DNA from: DATAXP01 sp036272935
GTDB lineage: Bacteria; Planctomycetota; Planctomycetia; Pirellulales; PNKZ01
Assembly: GCA_036272935.1 (NCBI GenBank)
Contig: DATAXP010000011.1
Span: 1-64,000 of the forward strand
Reading direction: 5' to 3'
Length of the DNA stretch: 64,000 nucleotides
Shown: positions 43,297-53,150 of the stretch, piece after piece
Numbering within the stretch: position 1 is the stretch's first letter
Layout: every line of letters begins with the position of its first letter
Translations under genes and position numbers: made by a program
The notes under the pieces: generated by a model
Databases searched by the model: none
What the model saw: the letters and a program-made list of their open reading frames with translations, nothing else
What the model was told of the DNA's origin: nothing

Positions 43297-43637
43297 AAGC
43301 GCTGCCCCGTATCGATTCCGTGTGAACGGTCTGTTTGGGCAGAACTAGGATACCAGCATTCTTGGGGGGAGCAAGTTCGACTTGCCCCTACACACTGCTC
43401 CGATGCCTGCCGATCGCAGAACGCGAGAAATCCTTCGCTGGCCGGCGCAACGCGGCGCAGGTCTCTCGACGTGCAACTCAATCAATATGACGTGCAACTC
43501 AATCAATATTAGGTCCGCTGCATGGGCGCCTCAGTTCAATTCCAGCAGCGTGATGATTAGAATGGCCGACGTTGCGCGTGCTGCCGCTTGTCGATGTTCG
43601 CCACTCCTCCGCCCTTTTCCAATCCAGCGAGTTCGCC
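43297..43637. other. Intergenic gap with a 21-base tandem repeat
   Basis: A 341-base gap between divergent genes. It holds the tandem repeat at 43468-43509 and otherwise nothing I can support. Confidence 0.5.
43468..43509. repeat. 21-base tandem direct repeat
   Basis: GACGTGCAACTCAATCAATA followed by T occurs twice in direct tandem (43468-43488, 43489-43509), exactly identical and AT-richer than the surroundings. It lies about 130 bases upstream of the gene at 43638 and could be a binding site pair. Confidence 0.85.
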
Positions 43638-44219
43638 ATGAAGAAGTGTTTCCTGTCCGCGTTGATCCTATTCGTGTCGTGCGGATGGCTCGTCGCGACC
43701 GCCGCTGCGGTGGCAGCCGACGATTCGAAAACCTTCGACATTGCCGAAGGAGCGTTCAAGCTACCGGTGCCCGAGGGCTGGAAAAGCAAGCAGCCTGCCA
43801 CGCGGATTGTCGAGCATGAGTTCGAGGTGCCGGCAGCCGAGGGAGATGAGCGACCCGGGCGCGTCACCGTGATGGGGGCCGGCGGGTCGATCGACGACAA
43901 TATCAACCGCTGGTGTGGCCAGTTCGAGCAGCCCGACGGTTCGAACACTCGCGACAAGGCGGTGATCAAGAAGCACGCCATCGCCGGCCAGGATGTGACG
44001 GTGGTCGATATCTCGGGCACCTACGACGATCGCCCGCCATTTGCCGCCGCCAAGGGAACGCAACGCCCCGACTACCGCATGCTTGCCGCGATCATCGAGA
44101 CGAAGCGCGCAGGCCAGCCGACCGGCAATTACTTCATTAAGTTCTACGGCCCCGGCAAAACCGTCGGCCAGAACGAGGCCGCGTTCAAGAAGATGATCGA
44201 CGGCTTGGAAGCGAAGTAA
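43638..44219 (+). CDS. Secreted protein of unknown function
   Basis: A 193-residue protein with a Sec signal peptide (1-27, AAAVAADD) and a mature domain rich in beta strands (FKLPVPEGWKSKQPATRIVE, VTVMGAGGSIDDNINRWCGQ, YFIKFYGPGKTVGQNEAAFK). No enzyme motif is recognised. Proteins beginning PEGWK often belong to photosystem II reaction centre PsbP-like or DUF1795-like folds, a weak similarity. It precedes the ATPase gene by 55 bases on the same strand. Confidence 0.75.
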   Translation: MKKCFLSALILFVSCGWLVATAAAVAADDSKTFDIAEGAFKLPVPEGWKSKQPATRIVEHEFEVPAAEGDERPGRVTVMGAGGSIDDNINRWCGQFEQPDGSNTRDKAVIKKHAIAGQDVTVVDISGTYDDRPPFAAAKGTQRPDYRMLAAIIETKRAGQPTGNYFIKFYGPGKTVGQNEAAFKKMIDGLEAK

Positions 44220-44274
44220 CCCGAGAGAGACACACCACCAGCGGTTTGGCGACCTGTCTCCGCCGATCAATCGC

Positions 44275-45798
44275 ATGAAGATTCAGCAGTTCCTTGATCA
44301 TCATGGTGTAGCGGCCAATCCGTTTGTCGAGGAGGATGCGCAGACCGATCCGGTGTTCAAAGAGCACTGCATCGCCAGCACCTACCATCCCACCTGGGAT
44401 AAGGTCTATGGCGATCCGCGCGAGCCGAGCACCTCGGTGGTTTTCGGCGAGAAGGGGGCCGGCAAGACGGCACTGCGGCTGCAGATCGCCCGGCACATCG
44501 CCGATTACAACGCCAAGAACCCCAATCAGCGGGTGTTCGTCATCGAGTATGACGACTTTAACCCGTTCCTCGATCGGTTTCGTGACACACTTTCGAAGCG
44601 CAAACGCCGGCTCGACCGAGTGCTGAGCGAATGGAAGCTCTGGGATCACATGGATGCGATCCTGGCGTTGGGCGTGACGCAGTTGGTCGATGCCCTGGTC
44701 GACCGACCCACGGCACCGGCTTCCACGAACGGTGACACAAGGCGTGTGATCGACGCTGCCGCGACCGTCGGACGGCTCGAGCCGGCACTGCTCAAACGCC
44801 ATCAGGCTCGCGACCTGCTGCTGCTGGCCGCTTGTTACGACCAATCGACGGCCGAGACATTTCGCCGCCGCTGGCACCGGCTCCGCCGGCTGCTGCGATT
44901 CGGCACGCTAAAGACACGTTGGCCATGGCTGTTGGGGTTTGCGGTTCCGGTGGCCGTGCTGGGGATTATTGGCTGGCTGGATCAATGGTCGTGGCTGGCT
45001 AGTCCCTGGCCGTGGGTGCTCATGGCCGCCGCCTGGCTTCCGTGGGCGTGGAAGGCGCTGCGCGCCGGCTGGCGGGCCCGCGGCATCTCACGACAACTGA
45101 AGGTGCTCAATCGCCCGGCGAACCCGCTGCGCCAGGTGCTTATGCACTTTACGTCCGACGAGATTGCCGGCCAGCCCTTGCCGAACCACGAACGGACCGA
45201 CGATCGGTTCGAGCTACTGGCGAAGTTCCAGGGGGTGCTGGCTTCGCTTGGGTTTTCGGGCATCCTGGTATTGGTCGATCGCGTCGACGAGCCCCACCTG
45301 GTGTGCGGTTCGCCGGAACAGATGCGGACGCTGCTCTGGTCGATGTTCGACAATAAGTTCCTGAAGCATCCGGGGATTGGCTTCAAGCTGCTGTTGCCGA
45401 TCGAGTTGGCGTATTTCATCGATCGCGAGGACCGCGACTTCTATCAACGCGCTCGGCTCGATAAACAGAACCTGATCCCGTCGCTCGAATGGACCGGCGA
45501 GTCACTTTACGATGTCGCGAACGCCAGGCTAAAAGCCTGCGCCGCCCCCGGCAAGCAGCCGTCGTTCCGCGAGTTGTTCGAGCCGGCGATCAGCGATCAA
45601 CGGCTGATCGAGGCACTGCGGACGCTGCGTGTGCCGCGGCATCTGTTCAAGTTCCTGTACCGCGCGTTCGTCGCCCATTGCAATAACCACACCGACGACA
45701 AGCCGGCGTGGGAACTATCAAGCCCAACGTTCGAGTCGGTGCTGGCGCTGTACCAGCGCGATCAAGACGCCTTCGATCGTGGTCTGGGAACAGGGTAG
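44275..45798 (+). CDS. Membrane-embedded P-loop ATPase
   Basis: A 507-residue protein with a Walker A at 58-65 (GEKGAGKT), a Walker-B-like strand (GILVLVDRVDEP, about 330-341) and two hydrophobic segments in the middle (about 216-236 and 243-262), which split the nucleotide-binding domain. The layout recalls KAP/AAA-type membrane NTPases. There is no clear arginine finger or helicase motif. It follows the secreted protein at 43638 and may act with it. Role unknown; transport, phage defence or envelope remodelling are possible. Confidence 0.7.
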   Translation: MKIQQFLDHHGVAANPFVEEDAQTDPVFKEHCIASTYHPTWDKVYGDPREPSTSVVFGEKGAGKTALRLQIARHIADYNAKNPNQRVFVIEYDDFNPFLDRFRDTLSKRKRRLDRVLSEWKLWDHMDAILALGVTQLVDALVDRPTAPASTNGDTRRVIDAAATVGRLEPALLKRHQARDLLLLAACYDQSTAETFRRRWHRLRRLLRFGTLKTRWPWLLGFAVPVAVLGIIGWLDQWSWLASPWPWVLMAAAWLPWAWKALRAGWRARGISRQLKVLNRPANPLRQVLMHFTSDEIAGQPLPNHERTDDRFELLAKFQGVLASLGFSGILVLVDRVDEPHLVCGSPEQMRTLLWSMFDNKFLKHPGIGFKLLLPIELAYFIDREDRDFYQRARLDKQNLIPSLEWTGESLYDVANARLKACAAPGKQPSFRELFEPAISDQRLIEALRTLRVPRHLFKFLYRAFVAHCNNHTDDKPAWELSSPTFESVLALYQRDQDAFDRGLGTG

Positions 45799-45803
45799 CG
45801 AAA

Positions 45804-45831
45804 AGGCAGAAGGATGAAGGCAGAAGGATGA
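45804..45831. repeat. 14-base tandem microrepeat
   Basis: Two copies of AGGCAGAAGGATGA lie just after the ATPase stop. Simple-sequence tract with no visible function. Confidence 0.75.
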
Positions 45832-46008
45832 AGTTGACCTTGCCCAGGTTTGACGGGCGCCGACGAGGGGTTAGTTCAGACGGCAGCATCAAGGATCAAA
45901 CGCGCATTTTGTTCGGAACAGTTCGCGGGAACGTATTCGATTCCACCATCTTCGTTCTTCACGGTGCGGACGGGCCGCGCGACAGTCACTCGGCTATTAT
46001 AAACATTT

Positions 46009-47070
46009 TTACATCTTCCCCGCTTCGTTGATCTGGCCGATGTAGAAGCTGAACAGGCGGAAGATGACGAACACGATCAGCGTGGCGACCAGGGCCCAGA
46101 CGAGAAACCCCGCGATCGTGGTCAGCGCCATCAAGGCGCGCTGCGACTGGTCCTGGTACTGCCGCGAAAGCGTGTTCATCGTTTCGGGCAGGCGGCCGCT
46201 GCGCTCGCCGACTTCGATCGCGTCGAGAAAGTCGGCCGGAAACACACCGGTGACCGACAGCGCTTCGTGAATCTCCTGCCCGCGGCGGATCACGGAGGTG
46301 ATTTCGTCGATGTGGTCGCTGTAGTAGGCGTTCTGCATGGTGCGCAGCGCCAGCGGAATGGCCTTGAGCAAGTCCATGCCCGAGCCGTACGTCAGTTCCA
46401 GCGACCACGCGAGCCGCGCCAGGCTGAGCGTTTGCAGCGCGCGGCCGACGACCGGCGTGCGGAGCACCAGCCGCTGCAACGGCCGTACCCAGAACACGCC
46501 TCGTCTTAGCGCCTGGAACAGCACGACGAGCACCACCGCCACGATGCCGAGGATCGTCACGTAGCGGATCAAGCCTTCGGTGCCGATCAAGCCGAAGCCT
46601 AACAGGTCGAGTGGCTGCGGTGGGCCGCGATGATGCGGGTCGGGCTGCGGCGGCAGGAATCCCATCACCCAGATCAGCAACCCCACGACCGACAGTGCCG
46701 CGGCCAGTTGCACCATCGGCCAGGTGATGTTCGACAGGAACATGCGCCGCAGGCGGACTTGGTTCTCGTAATGGTCGGCCAGGTGGAGGAACACCTGGTC
46801 GGCGTGGCCGGTCTGCTCGCCGACCTGGACCATTTCGCGGAATAGCGGCGGGAAAAAATTGCCGGTCGCCTGGATGGCATCGTAGATGCTCGATCCGCGG
46901 GCCACGGCGGTGCTGATCTCGTTGAGCTGCCTGCGCACGCCGGGCGACGAACGGCCGTGGGCCTCGCGATCGAACACGCGGCGGGCCTCGATGCCGCTTT
47001 CGAGGCTGATCGCCAGACGGCGCGACAGGTTCGCCAGTTCTTGTTGTCCGATGCGAGGCGAGAAGATCAT
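46009..47070 (-). CDS. Type II secretion/pilus assembly GspF/PilC-like protein
   Basis: A 353-residue inner-membrane platform protein of the GspF/PilC family, with two repeated T2SSF domains (about 12-130 and 210-335). The repeats are visible as RRLAISLESGIEARRVFDRE with EMVQVGEQTGHADQVF and as LAWSLELTYGSGMDLLKAIP with DAIEVGERSGRLPETM. Three membrane segments (about 118-138, 165-190, 318-340). There is no GspE, GspG or prepilin gene nearby, so this is an orphan, perhaps serving a pilus encoded elsewhere. Confidence 0.87.
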   Translation of the reverse strand: MIFSPRIGQQELANLSRRLAISLESGIEARRVFDREAHGRSSPGVRRQLNEISTAVARGSSIYDAIQATGNFFPPLFREMVQVGEQTGHADQVFLHLADHYENQVRLRRMFLSNITWPMVQLAAALSVVGLLIWVMGFLPPQPDPHHRGPPQPLDLLGFGLIGTEGLIRYVTILGIVAVVLVVLFQALRRGVFWVRPLQRLVLRTPVVGRALQTLSLARLAWSLELTYGSGMDLLKAIPLALRTMQNAYYSDHIDEITSVIRRGQEIHEALSVTGVFPADFLDAIEVGERSGRLPETMNTLSRQYQDQSQRALMALTTIAGFLVWALVATLIVFVIFRLFSFYIGQINEAGKM

Positions 47071-47332
47071 TCCCCTAATGTATACTCGACCTTGCGGATT
47101 GCAGCATCTTTGCTGCCGCGAGAGCCGTGGCCGACCGACGGCTAGCGCACAAGCGGCAGCTTCCGTTCAAGCCGCGTTTCTGCTATCGCACGAAAACGAT
47201 TGGGAATTCACAGGTTTCGTCGGTCGGCCGGACGAAAGCATGGACAGTCGGGAGGCGGTTCGACGGCGGGCCCGCGTTGACATTCGGGCGACGACCCGAC
47301 TACAGTTCGCCCGCCCGTTGTTCGCCTGATGC

Positions 47333-48349
47333 ATGACGAGGTTGCTCACCGTGATTCGCAGCGTGGTTGTGGCCTTGGCCGTGTTGGTTGCCGGCGGTGT
47401 CGACGCCGGCGCCCAGGAATGGGCGCAAAAGATGTTCGACACCACGTACCACGACTTTGGCGCCGTGGCCCGCGGCTCGACCGTCGAGTTCGCCTTCAAG
47501 CTCAAGAACATCTACCAGGAGACGGTGCACGTTGTCGCCGTGCGCTCGAGCTGCGGCTGCACCACCCCCAAGGTCGAGAAAGACACCCTCAAGACCTATG
47601 AGGAAGGCTCGATTGTCGCCTCGTTCAACACCCGCTCGTTCACCGGCCAGAAGAGCGCCACAGTCACGGTGACGTTCGACCAGCCGTACTATGCCGAGGT
47701 GCAGTTGCAGGTGACGGGCTACATCCGGACCGACGTGGTGCTCACACCGCCGGGAGTCGATTTCGGCGCGATCGACCTGGGCTCGGCAACCGAGAAGAAA
47801 GTCACGCTGCAATACGCCGGCCGCGACGATTGGAAGCTTGTCGGCGTCGAGCCGCACAACGATTATCTTTCCGCCAGCTTCGTCGAGACCGCTCGCAGCA
47901 GCGGCCAGGTCACGTACGAAGTGACCGTACGGCTAAAACCCGACGCTCCGGCCGGCTACATGAAAGAGCAACTCGTGCTGGCGACGAACGATCAGCGGGC
48001 CAAGGAAATCCCGCTCGACGTCCAGGCACGGATCACCGCGCCGCTTACCGTCAGCCCCGGTTCGCTGTTCCTCGGCGCCTTGGAGCCGGGGCAGAAGGTG
48101 ACGAAGCAGGTGGTGGTGCAGAGCAAGCGGCCCTTCAAGATCGTGGCCATGAAGTGCGCCGACAGCTCGTTGAACTTTTCCGTCAGCGACGAGCCGCGTG
48201 CCGTGCACGTCGTGCCGGTCACCTTCACCGCCGGCCACAGTGCCGGCAAGATCACGCGCAAAGTGCAGATCGAAACCGATCTGGGGTCCGAGGTTTCGGC
48301 CGAGCTGTCGGTCTACGCCCAGGTGGTTGTGCCGCCCGCGAAAAGCTGA
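47333..48349 (+). CDS. DUF1573 domain protein
   Basis: A 338-residue secreted protein with a signal peptide (1-28, DAGAQ) and the DUF1573 motif SSCGCTTPKVEKDTL (about 77-91) in an Ig-like beta domain, followed by two further Ig-like domains (about 130-235 and 240-335). DUF1573 proteins are abundant in planctomycetes and Bacteroidetes and lie in the periplasm; function unknown, maybe adhesion or structural. It is divergent from gspF across 262 bases and precedes the Rieske gene by 113 bases. Confidence 0.85.
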   Translation: MTRLLTVIRSVVVALAVLVAGGVDAGAQEWAQKMFDTTYHDFGAVARGSTVEFAFKLKNIYQETVHVVAVRSSCGCTTPKVEKDTLKTYEEGSIVASFNTRSFTGQKSATVTVTFDQPYYAEVQLQVTGYIRTDVVLTPPGVDFGAIDLGSATEKKVTLQYAGRDDWKLVGVEPHNDYLSASFVETARSSGQVTYEVTVRLKPDAPAGYMKEQLVLATNDQRAKEIPLDVQARITAPLTVSPGSLFLGALEPGQKVTKQVVVQSKRPFKIVAMKCADSSLNFSVSDEPRAVHVVPVTFTAGHSAGKITRKVQIETDLGSEVSAELSVYAQVVVPPAKS

Positions 48350-48462
48350 GCAGGCAGTTCTCCGACCGGCTCCACGATACAATACTCTGGCGTCCGCTTG
48401 CTGGAAGCGGGTGACGAAGCTTGGTCGTTCAGGCGGCGGCCGATTGCTCAGGGAGAGCCGGC

Positions 48463-49497
48463 ATGCCCCAATCTCAGAACGCCATACCGCGCGGCTGCAC
48501 CTTCGCCGAGTCGGACTGGCGTATCCTGGCCGATTATTGGTACCCCGTCGCCTTGGCCAGTGAGGTGACTGACAAACCTGTCGCCGCGACGCTGCTCGAT
48601 CAGCGGCTGGTGCTGTTCCGCACCGCGAGCAAGGGAGTGGTCGCGGCAAACGATCTGTGCATCCACCGCGGCGTGCCGCTGAGCATGGGGCACATGGACG
48701 GCGAGGAGATTGTCTGCGCGTACCACGGCCTGCGCTATGACGCCGAAGGGCAATGCGTGTGCATCCCGGCCGATCCCGAGGGGGCCATCTCGCCGCGCCT
48801 GCGGCTCGCGATGTATCCGGCCGTCGAGCGCTACGGCCTGATCTGGGTTTGTCTTTCGGGCAAACCCGCCAATGTGCTCCCCGAGATTCCCGAGTGGGAC
48901 GACCCGACGTATCAGACGGCCCTGCCCGCACCGATCGACCTGAACGCCTCGGCCGGGCGGCAGCTCGAAGGGTTCATGGACGTGGCGCACTTCGCTTGGG
49001 TGCATCACGAAACGTTCGGCGATCGCAACAACCCCTACGTGCCCACCTACTCCGTCGACCGCACCGACTACGGGCTGCACATTGAGTATCGCAGCACCGT
49101 GGGCAACTACATGCGCCAAGACGGTTCCGAAACCGAGCCCGAGCAAGGCGTGCTGCGCGTGTTCGATTGCTATCTGCCGTTCACCGCGAGGTTGACGGTC
49201 CATCTGCCCGATGGGGGACGGCTGGTGATTCTCGACTCGGCCTCGCCGATCTCGGCGCGGCACACTCGCCTGTTCGCCCCGCTGCTGCGCAACTACGATC
49301 TCGACACGCCGTTGCAGCCGTTCATCGACTACAACGTCAAGATTTTCAACGAAGACCAGGCGATCGTCGAATCGCAGTACCCCGAGGATCTCCCGCTCGA
49401 CCTGATCGACGAGGTTCACATTCGAGCCGATAAGACCTCGGTGGCGTACCGCCGCGCGCTGGCGAAACTGGGGCTCGGCCACTCGTTCACCTCGTAG
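48463..49497 (+). CDS. Rieske-type aromatic ring oxygenase
   Basis: A 344-residue terminal oxygenase. The Rieske [2Fe-2S] ligands are C66-x-H68 and C85-x2-H88 (CIHRG and CAYHGL). The non-haem iron site is in GFMDVAHFAWVHHETFG (about 170-186) with the expected two His and a downstream Asp. The group is like pheophorbide/vanillate demethylase-type monooxygenases. The substrate is unknown and no reductase gene is adjacent, so electrons come from elsewhere. Start ATG 48463 follows GGGAGA. Confidence 0.87.
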   Translation: MPQSQNAIPRGCTFAESDWRILADYWYPVALASEVTDKPVAATLLDQRLVLFRTASKGVVAANDLCIHRGVPLSMGHMDGEEIVCAYHGLRYDAEGQCVCIPADPEGAISPRLRLAMYPAVERYGLIWVCLSGKPANVLPEIPEWDDPTYQTALPAPIDLNASAGRQLEGFMDVAHFAWVHHETFGDRNNPYVPTYSVDRTDYGLHIEYRSTVGNYMRQDGSETEPEQGVLRVFDCYLPFTARLTVHLPDGGRLVILDSASPISARHTRLFAPLLRNYDLDTPLQPFIDYNVKIFNEDQAIVESQYPEDLPLDLIDEVHIRADKTSVAYRRALAKLGLGHSFTS

Positions 49498-49665
49498 CCT
49501 GAATTATTCACCACAGAGGCACGAAAAACAGCACGGAGTAGCGATAGGTTGTGTTCGTGAAACATGCCTTTGCGAGAAGCGCACCCCGCTTCGAATCGTC
49601 GTGCGAGGCATCCTCTGTGCCTTGTATGTTGCCAAAAGGAAAGAGACAGCGTTCGCTGGAGCTTG

Positions 49666-49697
49666 CTTGTTCCGCTGCTGCGCAGCAGCGGAACAAG
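49666..49697. repeat. Perfect 32-base palindrome
   Basis: CTTGTTCCGCTGCTGC is followed by its exact reverse complement with no loop. It lies between the Rieske and YiiX-like genes, about 45 bases before the latter's ATG. As RNA it would form a strong hairpin next to the start; it may be a terminator for the Rieske gene or a REP-like element. Confidence 0.85.
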
Positions 49698-49742
49698 CGG
49701 ACACCATCGCCCCCCTCGCTTGCAATTAAGCCAGCGAATAAG

Positions 49743-51827
49743 ATGTGGCCGATGCTCGCAGCACGCCGCTCCCAGCTCCCGACCGCGCTCGTGATACTCG
49801 GTACGCTACTCGCTGCCGCAAGCGGCGCTCGTGCGCAGACTTCGAGCGACGAGGCCCTGCGCGGTTGGCTCGATTATCTCGAGCGCACCATCCCTCGATC
49901 GCCCGAGAAATTCACGCTCGGCCATCCCACCGACCTGGCCAAAGCCAAGCAGGCGATCGATCAATGGTCGGTGCAGATGACCGACTTCCGCTCGATCGGC
50001 GATCTCGATGCAGCGCTGCGCATCGCGCGGCGGCTGCTCGAAGCCAAGCAGCGCGTCGACCGGCAGATCGACGCCCTGTTCGCACTGCGTAGCCAGTTCA
50101 CTGCCGCTGCGATCGACGACCCCCGTCGCGACCAGATTCGCAGCTACTTGCGCTGCCAATCGCAGTTGATCGACCTTTCGGGCCGCCTGCGTTATTTGCA
50201 CCACGACGCCCTGCAAGCGGTGTCGCGCTATCTGTGCCCGACCACACAGCAGCGCCTGCGGCTAGTCGACATGCTGCTCGCGTATCGTAGCTCGATCGGC
50301 GCGGTGGTCGCGTCGCAGTATCTGGCCGGAGCGATGCCGGCCCCGGCGGCGCGGCGGCGACTTCCGGCAGCGCAGCCGGACGAAACCATGCTGCTGTGCA
50401 GTCGCGTGCTGCGGCTGATCGCCGCTTCGGGCGAGGCCTCGGTGTTACCGGCCGTGGTCGAGCTGTTCAACCGCAGCGATCTGCCGGCCGCGCTGGTGCT
50501 GCAAGCCGGCGAAACAATCCGGGCAGTCGGCCTGCCGCAGGCGCCGCGGCCCCAGCCCTCGCACGATCCCGCAGCCGGCGAGTTGCCGACGCCGGCGATC
50601 ACGCCGCGAGCTTTGGCCGATCGGCTCGGCGTGCTGGCCAAGCAACGTTTGAACGGCGACGAGCGACGCCGCTGCGACACGCTGTTGGCATGGGCGCGTG
50701 ACGTCGCCGATCGGGGGCTCGACCGCCCATCGTACCGGCTCGGCGCGTATGAGGTGCAACCGGGCGACTGGCTGCTGATGCGCAATCCGTCGCCTTACAA
50801 CTTGTTCACCGATCTGTCACCGGGACTGTTCACGCACGTCGGCGTGGTGACCACCGAGCGCGGGCCCGATGGTATCGAACGGATGGTGGTGGTCGACCTG
50901 CCCGAAGCTGGCGCGAAGATGCCCGCCACGAACGTCGAAATCTTCCTGGAGCGCACGCTGCACTACGTGTTCCTGCGCCATCCCGATACGAAGGTGGCCA
51001 CGGCGATGGCCGATGCCGCGCGCGAGATGATCGGCAACGAGACGCAGTTCGATCTGAACTTTCGCACCGACCGCATCGCCGAGTTGCGCGGTAAATCGCT
51101 CGCCGGGAAAAACATATGCACGTACTGCGCGGGACTACTGCTGGTGTGTGCCCAGCAGACCGATGAGCCGCGGCGCGAGTTCTTTCCGCTCGACGAATAC
51201 GCCGCGCCGGGACGCACGGTCGAGAACTTGGCCAAGCTGGGGATGTCGTTCGGCGACAAGTTCGTGTCGCCTACGGGGGCCCTGTTCTCACAGCGGCTTG
51301 CATTGATCGGGCGCCGCGAACCGATGTACGACCCGGCCCGCGAGATCGAGGAGGCGGTGTTCGACCGTTTCGCCGCCGAATTGATGACCAAGGAACTCAT
51401 TCTCACGCCCGACCTATATGACAGCCTGCGGCTGAAGGTGGCCGAGGCGACGAAGCACAACGCTTTGTTGGAAGCGGCGATCAGCAACGCCGTCGGCGTG
51501 AATCCCGAGACCGACCTGGTGGCTGCCGCGCGGGCGGCGGCCGTGGTCGAAACGCTCGACGAGGTGGCGTTCGATTCCAGCGCGGAATTCGCGGCAGCGC
51601 GCGAGGCGATCCGCATGGGCTCGCTCGACACCCTGGCTCGGCAAGGCTACAGCGAAGCGGACATCGCCAGCATCCGCGAATACCGCCGCCGGCATGCCGA
51701 CTTGTTCCAGGAATTCGAGCGCGGCCAGCTCACGCCGCGCCGCCTGCGCACCAGCCTGGTCGATTATTACAAGCGCGCGGGGCAGCGCACGATCGACGAG
51801 CGCTTCTTCGCAGCGCCAACGAAATGA
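49743..51827 (+). CDS. YiiX-like permuted-papain amidase fused to helical domains
   Basis: A 694-residue protein with a signal sequence (1-30, GARAQ), a helical N-terminal half (about 35-330) and a permuted papain-like/NlpC-P60-type domain (about 340-520). There the His in FTHVGVVTTE precedes the Cys in NICTYCAGLLL, the reverse order of normal papain folds. The remaining C-terminal helices (about 560-694) are not assigned. It could cleave peptidoglycan or lipid amide bonds in the periplasm. The second ATG (MLAARR, 49752) is nearly as good a start. Confidence 0.72.
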   Translation: MWPMLAARRSQLPTALVILGTLLAAASGARAQTSSDEALRGWLDYLERTIPRSPEKFTLGHPTDLAKAKQAIDQWSVQMTDFRSIGDLDAALRIARRLLEAKQRVDRQIDALFALRSQFTAAAIDDPRRDQIRSYLRCQSQLIDLSGRLRYLHHDALQAVSRYLCPTTQQRLRLVDMLLAYRSSIGAVVASQYLAGAMPAPAARRRLPAAQPDETMLLCSRVLRLIAASGEASVLPAVVELFNRSDLPAALVLQAGETIRAVGLPQAPRPQPSHDPAAGELPTPAITPRALADRLGVLAKQRLNGDERRRCDTLLAWARDVADRGLDRPSYRLGAYEVQPGDWLLMRNPSPYNLFTDLSPGLFTHVGVVTTERGPDGIERMVVVDLPEAGAKMPATNVEIFLERTLHYVFLRHPDTKVATAMADAAREMIGNETQFDLNFRTDRIAELRGKSLAGKNICTYCAGLLLVCAQQTDEPRREFFPLDEYAAPGRTVENLAKLGMSFGDKFVSPTGALFSQRLALIGRREPMYDPAREIEEAVFDRFAAELMTKELILTPDLYDSLRLKVAEATKHNALLEAAISNAVGVNPETDLVAAARAAAVVETLDEVAFDSSAEFAAAREAIRMGSLDTLARQGYSEADIASIREYRRRHADLFQEFERGQLTPRRLRTSLVDYYKRAGQRTIDERFFAAPTK

Positions 51828-51837
51828 ACGGCGCCGA

Positions 51838-52947
<1,110 letters not shown>

Positions 52948-53150
52948 GCGTGAATCCCTAAATCGATGCGGGAGCGGCGAATGCGCCGAAGAGTCCTGGC
53001 AATCTATGCCGCGGCCACGCGGCGTTCAAGGGTGTTGCTGCCACGGCTAGCGACCCCCAGGGATGACATATTTTCGTACCGGCGGCCGGCTGCTATGATC
53101 CCGCCCTCTCATCGCTCGTCGGCTCGACCGGCACTTCGAGGTGTTTTCCC

